Source: Bradyrhizobiaceae bacterium PARB1
Lineage (GTDB): Bacteria; Pseudomonadota; Alphaproteobacteria; Rhizobiales; Xanthobacteraceae
Reading direction: 5' to 3'
Assembly (NCBI GenBank): GCA_002256345.1
Contig: NKIY01000009.1
Location: forward strand, 1-64,000
Length of the DNA: 64,000 nucleotides
The notes under the pieces are model-generated. The model saw only the letters and a program-made list of their open reading frames with translations. It ran no database searches and was not told the DNA's origin. Below, one piece after another: positions 25,339-33,623 of the stretch; position 1 is the stretch's first letter, and every line of letters begins with the position of its first letter. Position numbers and translations under genes: made by a program.

Positions 25339-26601
25339 TCACCAGCCCCGCTCGCGATGCCTGATGTCGATTGTGCCGCCTCTGAGCATGTGGGACCAAT
25401 AGAGCCACGGCAGAAACTTGGTCTTCAAGTACCACATGCTCTTGCGGGGCACGCGCGGATCGAGCGGAAAGCTTGGCGTCACCTTGCCGCCATAGGCGAA
25501 CTCGGCGAGCACGATCTTGCCGAGGGCCACCGTCAGCGGGCAAGAGCCGTAGCCATCATAGGCCTCGGCCATGTCCTTGCCCTGTATCGCCGCCAGCAGA
25601 TTGGCGACCACGACCGGAGACTGGAGGCGGACGGCCGCCGCCGTCTTGGCGTTGGTGGTGGAGGCGGCATCACCGAGCGAGAACACGTTCGGATATCGCA
25701 CATGCCGGAGCGTCGCCGCATCGACCTCGATCCAGCCCGCCACGTTCGCCAGCGGACTGTCTCGAACGACATCAAGCCCCGTCTGCGGCGGGACAACATG
25801 GATCATGTCGAAGCGCATCTCGACGTCGCGCGCCACACCATCCTTGTCCGTCACGGAAAACAACGCCGCCTTCGCAGGTCCGTTGATGGCGATGAGGTTG
25901 TGCCGGTAGCAGGTGTCGATACCGTAATCGTCGACCGCTTTCTGCAAGGGCGGCACAAAGAAGGGCACGCCGAACAGCGCGTCGCCGGCAAGGCAGAATT
26001 TCAGCTTCGAGGCATCGAGCTTGCCGCGACGACGCAGATGATCGGCCATCATGTACATGATCTTCTGCGGGGCGCCGGCACATTTGATCGGCATTGCCGG
26101 CTGGGTGAACAGCGCGGTCCCGCCCTGGAATTCCTGAATGAGGCGCCAGGTATATTCCGCCGTGTCGGCCCGGTAGTTGCTGCACACGCCGTTCCTGCCG
26201 AGCGTATCCCTCAACCCCTGGATGGCGTCCCAAGCGATCTTCAGTCCGGGGCATGCGACGAGATAGTCGTAACCGAGCGTTCGGCCGTCGCTCAGGCTGA
26301 CGACGTTATTCTCCGGGTCGAAGGCGCTGACGGCTGCTTTGATCCACGTCACACCTTTGGGAATCAGCGAGCGTTCCTCCCGCTCGGTTTGCCTGCGCGT
26401 GAACACGCCCGCACCGACCAGCGTCCAACCCGGCTGGTACGAATGGGCCTCCGAGGGTTCCACGATTGCGACATCCAGCCTCGCGTCCCGTCGCTTCAGC
26501 TCGGCCGCAACCGTGATGCCCGCTGCCCCGCCACCGACGATGACGATCCGATGCTTAAGCGCAGCGGCTCCGGCAGTTTGTTGCTTCGATGTGGTGTCCA
26601 T
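25339..26601 (-). CDS. sqr: sulfide:quinone oxidoreductase-like flavoprotein
   Basis: A 420-residue FAD protein oxidising sulfide to polysulfide or persulfide with electrons to quinone. FAD motif IVIVGGGAAGITVAAELK (about 19-36), the SQR hallmark PIKCAGAPQK with C174, and a second candidate redox cysteine C140 (RNGVCSNY). FAD-contact segment SLGDAASTTNAKTAAAVR near 308-325: eukaryote-like SQRs have a redox Cys right after GD there, but here it is Ala. C-terminal amphipathic region (KSMWYLKTKFLPWLYWSHML) fits monotopic membrane binding. GGGAGGATC ribosome site. Divergent from the persulfide dioxygenase operon across a shared operator. Confidence 0.88.
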   Translation of the reverse strand: MDTTSKQQTAGAAALKHRIVIVGGGAAGITVAAELKRRDARLDVAIVEPSEAHSYQPGWTLVGAGVFTRRQTEREERSLIPKGVTWIKAAVSAFDPENNVVSLSDGRTLGYDYLVACPGLKIAWDAIQGLRDTLGRNGVCSNYRADTAEYTWRLIQEFQGGTALFTQPAMPIKCAGAPQKIMYMMADHLRRRGKLDASKLKFCLAGDALFGVPFFVPPLQKAVDDYGIDTCYRHNLIAINGPAKAALFSVTDKDGVARDVEMRFDMIHVVPPQTGLDVVRDSPLANVAGWIEVDAATLRHVRYPNVFSLGDAASTTNAKTAAAVRLQSPVVVANLLAAIQGKDMAEAYDGYGSCPLTVALGKIVLAEFAYGGKVTPSFPLDPRVPRKSMWYLKTKFLPWLYWSHMLRGGTIDIRHRERGW

Positions 26602-26623
26602 GGCGATCCTCCCACTTGCAGAT

Positions 26624-26653
26624 TTACATATCTGGTGTTATGTAAGTATGTAA
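26624..26653. promoter_or_regulatory. TTACATA/TATGTAA operator in the divergent sulfide-operon promoter
   Basis: TTACATA (26624-26630) and TATGTAA (26639-26645) form a perfect inverted repeat with an 8-bp spacer. A further TATGTAA (26647-26653) sits one base on, making the tandem TATGTAA-g-TATGTAA. The same tandem recurs at 51657-51671. The region is AT-rich in an otherwise GC-rich window and lies between sqr and the persulfide dioxygenase gene. Likely target of the ArsR-family protein at 50582, since BigR-type ArsR repressors control such operons. Confidence 0.6.
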
Positions 26654-26684
26654 TTCATATTGACAAGCGTCAAGGAGCGGCTCC

Positions 26685-27992
26685 ATGAAACCCATTCCCG
26701 TCACAGAGAAATTTTCTGTCCTGGGGCAATTGCAGCCCAAGGACTTCGCGGAACTCGCCCGGCGCGGCTACAAGACGGTCATCAATAATCGGCCGGATGG
26801 CGAAGAAGGTTCACAGCCGGGATCGGCGGCGGAAGAAGAGGCGGCCAGAGCGGCGGGTCTCGACTATGTCTTCATCCCGGTAACGAGCAGCAACATGCGG
26901 CCGGAGGACGTTCGGCGGTTCGCGGAGGCGATCGTCGCGTCGGACGGACCAGTGATCGCGCATTGCCGCTCAGGGGCGCGCTCTTTCTACATGTGGATCC
27001 TGGCCGGCAATGCCGATGTGGAAGGCTTCGGCAACGACAAGCTGATCGCCGTCGCGAACGACGTCGGGATTGCGCCCGATGCCGCGCGGACATGGCTTGC
27101 CGCAAATCGCCCTCCCGCTCCCGTCAAGCCAAAAGTCAAAGGCTTCTTCGATCCGCGCACCTGGAGCATCCAGTACGTCGTCAGCGATCCAGCCACGGCA
27201 AAATGCGCCATCGTAGACCCGGTTCTCGACTACGACGAGAAATCCGGATCGACCAGGACCGAGCATGCCGACGAAATCCTCGCCTACATCGCCGACGAGG
27301 GCCTGACGGTCGAATGGATCCTCGATACCCATCCTCACGCCGACCATTTTTCCGCCGCCCGCTATCTCAAGGAGAAGACCGGAGCTCCGACCGCGATCGG
27401 AGCCCATGTCGTGGATGTGCAGGCTCTATGGAAAGGGATCTACAATTGGCCGGACTTCCCGGCTGACGGCCGCCAGTGGGACCAGCTCTTCGCCGACGGA
27501 GATACCTTCAAGGTCGGCACGATAGATGCGCGGGTGATGTTCTCGCCGGGGCACACCCTTGCCTCGATCACCTATCTCATAGGCGACGCCGCCTTCGTCC
27601 ACGACACGCTGTTCATGCCGGACTCCGGCACGGCGCGCGCCGATTTCCCGGGCGGCAGCGCCAAGGTTCTCTGGAAGTCCATTCAGGACATTCTCGCGCT
27701 GCCGGACGAGACGCGCGTGTTCACCGGGCACGACTACCAGCCTGATGGCCGCCAACCGCGGTGGGAAAGCACCGTCGCCGAGCAGAAGAGCTTCAACCCG
27801 CATATCGTCGATCAGACCGAGGCGAGCTTCATCGCCCTGCGCGAGGCACGCGACGCCACGCTGCCGATGCCCAAGCTCATCCTGCATGCGCTTCAGGTGA
27901 ACATGGCCGGCGGCCGGCTTCCCGAACCGGAGTGCAACGGCCGGCGCTATCTAAAAATTCCGCTCGACGCGCTCGAGGGGGTGGTCTGGTGA
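26685..27992 (+). CDS. blh: rhodanese/phosphatase-like (DUF442) plus metallo-beta-lactamase fusion, Blh-type persulfide dioxygenase
   Basis: 435 residues. N-terminal DUF442 domain (about 1-140) with the P-loop cysteine C94 (AHCRSGARS), expected to accept sulfane sulfur. C-terminal metallo-beta-lactamase domain with THPHADH (215-221) and further metal ligands (SPGHT, DTLF, TGHDY) as in ETHE1-type persulfide dioxygenases. The same fusion heads the BigR-controlled operon of Agrobacterium and Xylella, where it detoxifies hydrogen sulfide. Good ribosome site (AAGGAG). First gene of a four-gene operon with two YeeE/YedE halves and a TauE protein. Confidence 0.88.
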   Translation: MKPIPVTEKFSVLGQLQPKDFAELARRGYKTVINNRPDGEEGSQPGSAAEEEAARAAGLDYVFIPVTSSNMRPEDVRRFAEAIVASDGPVIAHCRSGARSFYMWILAGNADVEGFGNDKLIAVANDVGIAPDAARTWLAANRPPAPVKPKVKGFFDPRTWSIQYVVSDPATAKCAIVDPVLDYDEKSGSTRTEHADEILAYIADEGLTVEWILDTHPHADHFSAARYLKEKTGAPTAIGAHVVDVQALWKGIYNWPDFPADGRQWDQLFADGDTFKVGTIDARVMFSPGHTLASITYLIGDAAFVHDTLFMPDSGTARADFPGGSAKVLWKSIQDILALPDETRVFTGHDYQPDGRQPRWESTVAEQKSFNPHIVDQTEASFIALREARDATLPMPKLILHALQVNMAGGRLPEPECNGRRYLKIPLDALEGVVW

Positions 27993-28411
27993 TGGACGCC
28001 TATCTTGCTCCTCTGGCAGGCGGCGCGCTGATCGGATTGTCCGCCAGCCTCCTCATGCTGGTCAACGGCCGCATTGCCGGCATCAGCGGTATCGTCGGCG
28101 GATTGCTCGGCCAGCGCGGCGACCGCTTCGGCCACGACATTGCGTTCGTCGCCGGCCTCCTTCTCGGTCCGCTGACCTATCTCACCATCTTCGGCAATGC
28201 GCCGCAGGTCATCGTAACGGCGTCCTGGCCCCTCCTGATCGTCGCCGGCCTGCTCGTCGGCTTCGGCACCCGCATGGGGTCCGGCTGCACCTCCGGGCAC
28301 GGTATCTCGGGACTGGCACGTCTGTCGCCCCGGTCGTTCGCCGCGGTGCTGACCTTCCTCGCGACGGCGATCGTCACGGTGCTGGTGATGCGCCTCGGAG
28401 GCTGGCTATGA
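27992..28411 (+). CDS. YeeE/YedE-type sulfur transporter, N-terminal half
   Basis: A 139-residue membrane protein with about four helices. It has the YeeE/YedE signature GTRMGSGCTSGHGISG with C99. YeeE proteins import thiosulfate by relaying it past conserved cysteines. Here the family is split into two genes, this one and the next, which overlap by 4 bp and probably pair. ATG 27992 overlaps the preceding stop (TGATG). Same operon in BigR-controlled loci. Confidence 0.85.
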   Translation: MDAYLAPLAGGALIGLSASLLMLVNGRIAGISGIVGGLLGQRGDRFGHDIAFVAGLLLGPLTYLTIFGNAPQVIVTASWPLLIVAGLLVGFGTRMGSGCTSGHGISGLARLSPRSFAAVLTFLATAIVTVLVMRLGGWL

Positions 28412-28836
28412 CGCCGCTGCTTCGCATGCTGACGGCGCTCGCAGCCGGCCTTCTGTTCGGGCTCGGTCTCGCAATTTCGGGCCTGCTCAACCCGGCCAAG
28501 GTCAAGGCCTTCCTCGACATCACCGGCGCGTGGGATCCGAGCCTGATCTTTGTTCTCGGTGCCGGCGTGATCGTCGCCTTCATCGGCTACAGGATCGCTT
28601 TCGCGGTCAATAAGCCGCTGCTCGACGCCCAACTTCATCTGCCGGCCAAAACCCGCATCGACCGCCCGCTCATCCTCGGATCGGCGATCTTCGGCGTGGG
28701 CTGGGGCCTGGCCGGCTTCTGCCCCGGTCCTGCGATCGCATCCCTGTCACTCGGCCTGCTCCCCGCGGTGATCTTCGCCGTCGCGATGGTCATTGGAATG
28801 GTCACGCATGATCGGTTCCTGGCCGGAAAGGGGTGA
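28408..28836 (+). CDS. DUF6691/YeeE-like sulfur transporter, C-terminal half
   Basis: A 142-residue membrane protein with about four helices. Its signature GVGWGLAGFCPGPAIAS contains C105, the counterpart of the GSGCTSGHG cysteine of the partner. It starts with an ATGA overlap on the preceding gene and probably forms the second half of a YeeE/YedE channel for sulfur species. Well-known pair in sulfide-responsive operons. Confidence 0.85.
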   Translation: MTPLLRMLTALAAGLLFGLGLAISGLLNPAKVKAFLDITGAWDPSLIFVLGAGVIVAFIGYRIAFAVNKPLLDAQLHLPAKTRIDRPLILGSAIFGVGWGLAGFCPGPAIASLSLGLLPAVIFAVAMVIGMVTHDRFLAGKG

Positions 28837-28839
28837 GCC

Positions 28840-29619
28840 ATGCTTGCCAATATCGGCCCCGCGCTCGCTTCGGGCGGACTCGTCGGCTTTTCCCTCGGTC
28901 TCGTCGGTGGCGGCGGCTCGATCCTGGCGACGCCGCTGCTGCTCTACGTCGTCGGCGTGACACAGCCACATATCGCCATCGGCACGAGCGCGCTCGCCGT
29001 TTCGGTCAACGCCTTCGCCAATCTCATCGGCCATGCTCGCAGCGGCAACGTCAGTTGGCGCTGCGCGATCGTCTTCGCCGGCGTCGGCACGTTCGGCGCG
29101 CTCGCCGGCTCGACGCTCGGCAAGCTGGTTGACGGTGAGCGCCTTCTCTTCCTGTTCGGCCTGCTCATGATCCTTGTCGGCGTCATGATGCTGCGGCCTC
29201 GCAAGGCCGCCGCATCCGCCGAGCGTCCGGCTGATCTGAGGACATGCCTGATCACCGCCGCTGTCGCCTTCGCGGCCGGGTCCGCCTCGGGCTTCTTCGG
29301 AATCGGAGGAGGCTTCCTGATCGTGCCCGGCCTCATCCTCGCGACGGGCATGCCAACGATCAAGGCGGTCGGCTCATCGCTGCTGGCCGTGGGCAGCTTC
29401 GGGCTCGCCACCGCGCTGAACTATGCCGCGTCCGGCCTCGTCGACTGGCCCGTCGCGTTCGAGTTCATCGCCGGAGGGATCATCGGCGGGATTCTCGGCA
29501 TGATGCTCGCCAACCGCCTGTCGGCTGGCAAAGACACGCTCAACCGCGTCTTCGCGGCGCTGATCTTCGTGGTCGCGGCCTATGTTCTCTACCGGAGCGC
29601 GGGGGCCTTCATTGGTTAA
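28840..29619 (+). CDS. TauE/SafE-family anion exporter
   Basis: A 259-residue polytopic protein with 7-8 helices and the two internal repeats of the TauE/SafE (DUF81) family (GFSLGLVGGGGSILATPLLL and FAAGSASGFFGIGGGFLIVP). Predicted to export sulfite or another sulfur oxyanion, the product of persulfide dioxygenase. Starts 3 bp after the preceding stop; last gene of the sulfide operon. The following 194 bp hold a small hairpin (29620-29635) without a T-tract and nothing else clear. Confidence 0.88.
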   Translation: MLANIGPALASGGLVGFSLGLVGGGGSILATPLLLYVVGVTQPHIAIGTSALAVSVNAFANLIGHARSGNVSWRCAIVFAGVGTFGALAGSTLGKLVDGERLLFLFGLLMILVGVMMLRPRKAAASAERPADLRTCLITAAVAFAAGSASGFFGIGGGFLIVPGLILATGMPTIKAVGSSLLAVGSFGLATALNYAASGLVDWPVAFEFIAGGIIGGILGMMLANRLSAGKDTLNRVFAALIFVVAAYVLYRSAGAFIG

Positions 29620-29813
29620 CCGCAGCGCTCTGCGGGCTGACCACGTCCGATGCCGGCGGCGCATCGCCCACCATGCTGACGGCGCGGAAAGGCCGGAGCG
29701 ATACGCGAGCAGATCGGAGAGACGCTGGCACCAGCAATCACCGCCCACGCCTAACCGTGCGAATCCGGCTTCGTAGCTAGACCAACAACTTCAAAAAACC
29801 GCGGAGGAAAGAC

Positions 29814-30572
29814 ATGACCCTATTTCGGCTAGTTCTTTTTGCTTTGTTCGCCTTCGGCGTGCCGATCGCTGGCAGTGCCGCGGATCTCAGGGTCTATGGA
29901 CCTGGAGGTCCGGCGCCCGCGATGAAAGAGGCGGCGGCCGCTTTCGCGAAACTCAAGAACAAGGACGTCGTAGTCACCGCCGGGCCCACCTCGCAGTGGC
30001 GTCAATCGGCTTTGAACGACGCCGATCTGATCTACAGCGGCTCGGAAACAATGATGCACGACTTCGTGTCCATGTTCGACGGCCGCCTGAAATCAGAGGA
30101 CGTCTACCCGCTTTACCTGCGACCGTCTGCAATCCTCGTGCGCCCAGGCAATCCGGAGAAGATTGGCGGCATTGCCGATCTGCTTAAGCCCGGTCACAGG
30201 ATCCTTGTCGTCAACGGGGCGGGACAGAACGGACTCTGGGAAGACATTGCCGGACGCCTCGGAAGCATCGCCGATGTCCGAGCGCTTCGCTCAAATATTG
30301 CCGCCGTCGCCGAGAACAGCGCTCAGGCGAAGAAAGCATGGACGTCGGACCAGACATTGGATGCATGGATCATCTGGAACATCTGGCAACGCGAGGCTCC
30401 CGAACTGGCCGATCTCGTCGAGGTCGAGCCCGGTTATCGCATCTATCGCGACACCGGCATTGCAGCGACCGAGCTCGGCAAACGCAACCCTCTGTCGGCG
30501 GAGTTCGTCGAGTTTTTGCAGGCCAAGGAGGGTGCCGCCATTTTTGCGAAATGGGGCTGGATCACTCGATAA
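29814..30572 (+). CDS. AcfC-like periplasmic substrate-binding protein
   Basis: 252 residues with a signal peptide (about 1-22, ending GSAA) and a type II periplasmic-binding fold (ADLRVYGPGGPAPAMKEAAA, LVVNGAGQNGLWEDIAGRLG, TLDAWIIWNIWQREAPELAD). It resembles AcfC, a sulfate-binding-like protein originally described as accessory colonisation factor. No ABC permease or ATPase is next to it, so it may be a scavenger, buffer or sensor partner. Ligand could be a sulfur or other oxyanion. CGGAGGAAA ribosome site. Outside the CTTAAG-box set. Confidence 0.75.
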   Translation: MTLFRLVLFALFAFGVPIAGSAADLRVYGPGGPAPAMKEAAAAFAKLKNKDVVVTAGPTSQWRQSALNDADLIYSGSETMMHDFVSMFDGRLKSEDVYPLYLRPSAILVRPGNPEKIGGIADLLKPGHRILVVNGAGQNGLWEDIAGRLGSIADVRALRSNIAAVAENSAQAKKAWTSDQTLDAWIIWNIWQREAPELADLVEVEPGYRIYRDTGIAATELGKRNPLSAEFVEFLQAKEGAAIFAKWGWITR

Positions 30573-30793
30573 TCGGTGAATCCGAGCGACCGCCTCAAGA
30601 GGGGGTGCCGCGCATCCCCGACTCACAAATGCACGTTTCCGGATTTGACCCGCGCATATACGTCCTCCGTGTTTTCGAGCCCCCGGTCATCATGCTCTTG
30701 GCCCGTGGTTCTCTACCGTAGCGCCAGCGCATTCTTGGCGCCCACGGGACCAAAGAGGATACAAGCGGTGTGAGAGAACCGTCGGCGTATCCA

Positions 30794-30810
30794 CTTAAGG
30801 CTAGCTTAAG
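30794..30810. promoter_or_regulatory. CTTAAG box B, upstream of dsbA-like 2
   Basis: CTTAAG-GCTAG-CTTAAG, exact half-sites, 46 bp before the start of the DsbA-like gene at 30856. The preceding 220 bp (30573-30793) show no gene. Controls the dsbA-like 2 plus L,D-transpeptidase operon by inference. Confidence 0.75.
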
Positions 30811-30855
30811 CTTGCAACTGCGTTTCGGTCCGAAAGCCCACGGAGGACCGAATGA

Positions 30856-31455
30856 ATGCAGTCACGACGATGTTTTCTGATTTCGACCGTTGCGCTCTTG
30901 GCGATCCCTGCGACCGTCACGCACGTCGCTGCCCGGCAGCCGTCCCGTGAGGAGGTGTTTTCCGATCCGGTGACGCCGGTGCTCGGCAATCCGGATGGCG
31001 ACATCACGATTGTCGAGTTCTTCGACTACCAATGCCCATTTTGCAAAAGCACCTATCCAGAGCTCAAGAAGTTCGTCAGCGACGACGGCAATCTGCGCCT
31101 CATGATGCGCGACTGGCCGATCTTTGGCGAAGCGTCGCGGTTTGCAGCCGAGCGTGTTCTGGCCCTCGATCCACAGGCCTACGGCCGCGCCCACGAGGCG
31201 CTGATGGGTACGGAAGGACGGCTCACCGAGAACGATGTCATCGAAGTGCTTGAGGACGCCAGCGTCAAAAGTCTCACGCCAGCTCACTCACGTGAAGCGG
31301 TAGCCGAAACCTTGTCGCGCAACGACCGCATGGCCAAGGCATTCGGCCTGGCCGGTACGCCCTCATTCGCCATCGGTACGAAGATCTACGGTGGTGTCCT
31401 CGATCCAACCGGCCTTGCCCAGGCAGTTCTCGAAGCGAGGGGGAAACGGACTTGA
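30856..31455 (+). CDS. DsbA-like thiol:disulfide oxidoreductase 2
   Basis: A 199-residue exported protein: signal peptide (about 1-26), active site C60-P-F-C63 (FFDYQCPFCKS), cis-proline loop GLAGTPSFAIG. It is similar in plan to the DsbA-like protein at 24686 but diverged. ATG 30856 fits the CGGAGGA site; ATG 30852 is out of frame. It is translationally coupled to an L,D-transpeptidase (TGATG), which points to a cysteine-containing cell-wall enzyme as client. Confidence 0.88.
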   Translation: MQSRRCFLISTVALLAIPATVTHVAARQPSREEVFSDPVTPVLGNPDGDITIVEFFDYQCPFCKSTYPELKKFVSDDGNLRLMMRDWPIFGEASRFAAERVLALDPQAYGRAHEALMGTEGRLTENDVIEVLEDASVKSLTPAHSREAVAETLSRNDRMAKAFGLAGTPSFAIGTKIYGGVLDPTGLAQAVLEARGKRT

Positions 31456-32633
31456 TGCTGGACCGACGCTCTCTTCTGATCGGCGGGCTGGCATCCGCGA
31501 CCTTCTCCACTGCGTCCGCTCGCGACTGGGAGGGGGCCTTCGACACGGCAAGCGCCCGTATGGATGGCCTGCAGGACGTGGAAACGCCGCTGCTCTCGGC
31601 GACGACATTGCACGCGACGCGGATTGCCTCCGAAACCTACGCCGGTTGGGCGGCGGAAGGCGGATGGCCGGCCTATCCGTTCACGCAACGGCTTTCCCTT
31701 GGCGCGCAGGGCAACGACGTTTCCTGGCTGCGCCAACGCCTCGCTGTGACGGGCGACCTGGCGACGCAATATGGCGCGGGCACCGTCGTCGACAGCTTCG
31801 TCGACGCCGCCATTCGCAGGTTTCAGGCGCGGCATGGCCTCACCGTGGACGGGGTGGCGGGCGCTGCCACGTTCGAGGCGCTCAACCGTCCGGCGGCAGA
31901 CAGGGCGCGGAGCCTCACTGCGAATATTCCCAGATTGCAGGCCGCTCTGGTCGACGATCGTCGCCAGGTGACGGTCAACGTTCCCTCGGCGCAGATCGAG
32001 ATGGTCGAAGATGGCGCCGTGGTGCTTCGCCAGTCGGCCGTCGTCGGTCAGCCCAATCGCGCGACGCCGCTGCTTTCGAGCAAGATCCACGAGATTAACT
32101 TCAATCCCTATTGGCATGTGCCGAAAAGCATCATCCGCCGCGATCTCATCCCGATCATCCGCAGGGACCCGGATTACCTGACGCGTATGGGGATGCGTAT
32201 TTACACCGGCAACTGGAAAGAAGTGTCGCCGTCGAGCATTGACTGGAGCACCGACGAGGCGACCAACTACGTATTCCGGCAGGAGCCGGGGAGCCGCAAT
32301 GCCCTTGGACGTGTCCGCATCAACTTCGCCAATCAACATTCGGTCTATCTTCACGACACGCCCGACCCGGGCCTGTTCGGCGATGCCAGCCGCTTTCACT
32401 CATCCGGCTGCGTCAGGGTTCAGCGCATTCCGGAATTCGTGACCTGGCTGCTCAAGGATACGCCGGGTTGGTCTACCGAGGCCGTCGCGGAATTCCTGAC
32501 CAATGGTCAGCGCCGGGACGTCGCGATCACCAATCCCGTTCCGGTCCACTTCGTCTACATCACTGCCTGGGGCGTTCCGGCGGGGCCGGCGCAGTTCAGG
32601 AAAGACATCTATTCTCTGGTGGACGGCTCGTGA
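31455..32633 (+). CDS. L,D-transpeptidase 1 with peptidoglycan-binding domain
   Basis: A 392-residue exported YcbB-like enzyme that makes 3-3 cross-links or anchors proteins in peptidoglycan. Signal (about 1-22), a PG-binding helical domain (about 83-145: LSLGAQGNDVSWLRQRLAV, RRFQARHGLTVDGVAGAATF), then YkuD catalytic domain with H300 (YLHDTPDP) and nucleophile C319 (HSSGCVRV). C319 is the only cysteine, which makes it open to irreversible oxidation. ATG 31455 overlaps the dsbA-like stop; the in-frame TTG 31452 is unlikely. Confidence 0.9.
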   Translation: MLDRRSLLIGGLASATFSTASARDWEGAFDTASARMDGLQDVETPLLSATTLHATRIASETYAGWAAEGGWPAYPFTQRLSLGAQGNDVSWLRQRLAVTGDLATQYGAGTVVDSFVDAAIRRFQARHGLTVDGVAGAATFEALNRPAADRARSLTANIPRLQAALVDDRRQVTVNVPSAQIEMVEDGAVVLRQSAVVGQPNRATPLLSSKIHEINFNPYWHVPKSIIRRDLIPIIRRDPDYLTRMGMRIYTGNWKEVSPSSIDWSTDEATNYVFRQEPGSRNALGRVRINFANQHSVYLHDTPDPGLFGDASRFHSSGCVRVQRIPEFVTWLLKDTPGWSTEAVAEFLTNGQRRDVAITNPVPVHFVYITAWGVPAGPAQFRKDIYSLVDGS

Positions 32634-32653
32634 CGGCAAACGCCGCGGCGGAG

Positions 32654-32670
32654 CTTAATGCTGCCTTAAG
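32654..32670. promoter_or_regulatory. CTTAAG box C, upstream of the DsbG-like gene
   Basis: CTTAAT-GCTGC-CTTAAG, one mismatch in the first half-site, 62 bp before ATG 32732. It lies 20 bp after the stop of L,D-transpeptidase 1, so the DsbG-like gene has its own control point. Confidence 0.65.
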
Positions 32671-32731
32671 CTCGGAGGCAAAAGGCAGCAGACATTCAGA
32701 TCTGTCCATAACATCGACTGGTGCCTCACGA

Positions 32732-33514
32732 ATGAAAAAGCTTCTACCCGCCATCGCGCTCGCAACGATGCTCGCCGGCTGCAACGACAATACTGAAACG
32801 GCCTCGTTACAGACGGCAAGCAACTCCGAGGCGATCCTTGCGTCGCTGAAGAGCCAGGGCCTGACTATCCACGGCCCCCTGGAGGTGCCGGGCGGATTGC
32901 AGGCCTATGCCGCGAGCTCGGGCACGCAGCCGCTGGCCGTCTACATCATGCCCGACGCCAATTATGCGCTGATCGGCACCCTGATCGATGCCAAGGGCGA
33001 TTCTGTTGCCGACGCCGCGTTGAAGCAGGCAACGAGCGAGCCGATGCAGCGGGAGGCCTGGGGAGCGCTTGAAGCCGCGGCCTGGGTTCAGGACGGCAAT
33101 CCGAATGCGGAGCGCGTCGTCTACGCATTCACCGACGCCAATTGCCCATTTTGCAATGAGCTATGGCGTTCGGCGCGGCCATGGGTGGAGGCCGGCAAGG
33201 TCCAGCTTCGCCACGTCATGGTGGGTGTGATCCGGGCAGACTCGGCTGCGAAGGCAGCCGCAATCATCGAAGCCGCCGATCCGCAAGCCGCCTTGACGCA
33301 AAACGAGATGAACCACGGCTCCGGCGGGATTGCCCCGCTGGCGAAGATCTCGCCGGAGACCAACACCAAGCTCACCGGCAATGTTGAGCTGATGAGGCGG
33401 CTTGGCTTTAGCGGTACGCCCGGCCTCGTCGCGCAAGGCAGCGATGGCGAACTGATCCTTCAAAGCGGCGCACCCCGAGGAGCCGCTCTGGAAGCTTTGT
33501 TCGGGCCGCTCTAG
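32732..33514 (+). CDS. DsbC/DsbG-like thioredoxin-fold lipoprotein
   Basis: 260 residues. Lipoprotein signal with lipobox LAGC (C17), a DsbC/G-like N-terminal part (about 30-110: SLKSQGLTIHGPLEVPGGLQ), and a thioredoxin domain with C138-P-F-C141 (FTDANCPFCNEL) and cis-proline GFSGTPGLV. E. coli DsbG rescues sulfenylated single cysteines of L,D-transpeptidases and is kept reduced by DsbD; both partners are encoded here. The membrane anchor and CPFC differ from E. coli DsbG. No clear ribosome site before ATG 32732. Confidence 0.82.
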   Translation: MKKLLPAIALATMLAGCNDNTETASLQTASNSEAILASLKSQGLTIHGPLEVPGGLQAYAASSGTQPLAVYIMPDANYALIGTLIDAKGDSVADAALKQATSEPMQREAWGALEAAAWVQDGNPNAERVVYAFTDANCPFCNELWRSARPWVEAGKVQLRHVMVGVIRADSAAKAAAIIEAADPQAALTQNEMNHGSGGIAPLAKISPETNTKLTGNVELMRRLGFSGTPGLVAQGSDGELILQSGAPRGAALEALFGPL

Positions 33515-33557
33515 GCGTTTCGGCGGGGTTTTCCTACATCCAACGAATAAAGATGCC

Positions 33558-33574
33558 CTTAAGTCTGCCTTAAG
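33558..33574. promoter_or_regulatory. CTTAAG box D, upstream of dsbD
   Basis: CTTAAG-TCTGC-CTTAAG, exact half-sites, 50 bp before the TTG start of dsbD. Spacing to the gene agrees with the other boxes (41-71 bp). Confidence 0.75.
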
Positions 33575-33623
33575 CTGCCGATCCGACCTCTCCCGCCGTC
33601 GTAACGTCAAGCGGGAGCGTGCA

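Noticed and set aside
29620-29813. possible riboswitch or small RNA before the AcfC-like gene
   Set aside because: Only one 6-bp hairpin without a T-tract and no conserved core of a known riboswitch could be recognised.
30576-30773. 65-codon plus-strand frame between the AcfC-like and DsbA-like genes
   Set aside because: No ribosome site, no family likeness, and unbiased codon use; treated as non-coding upstream of box B.
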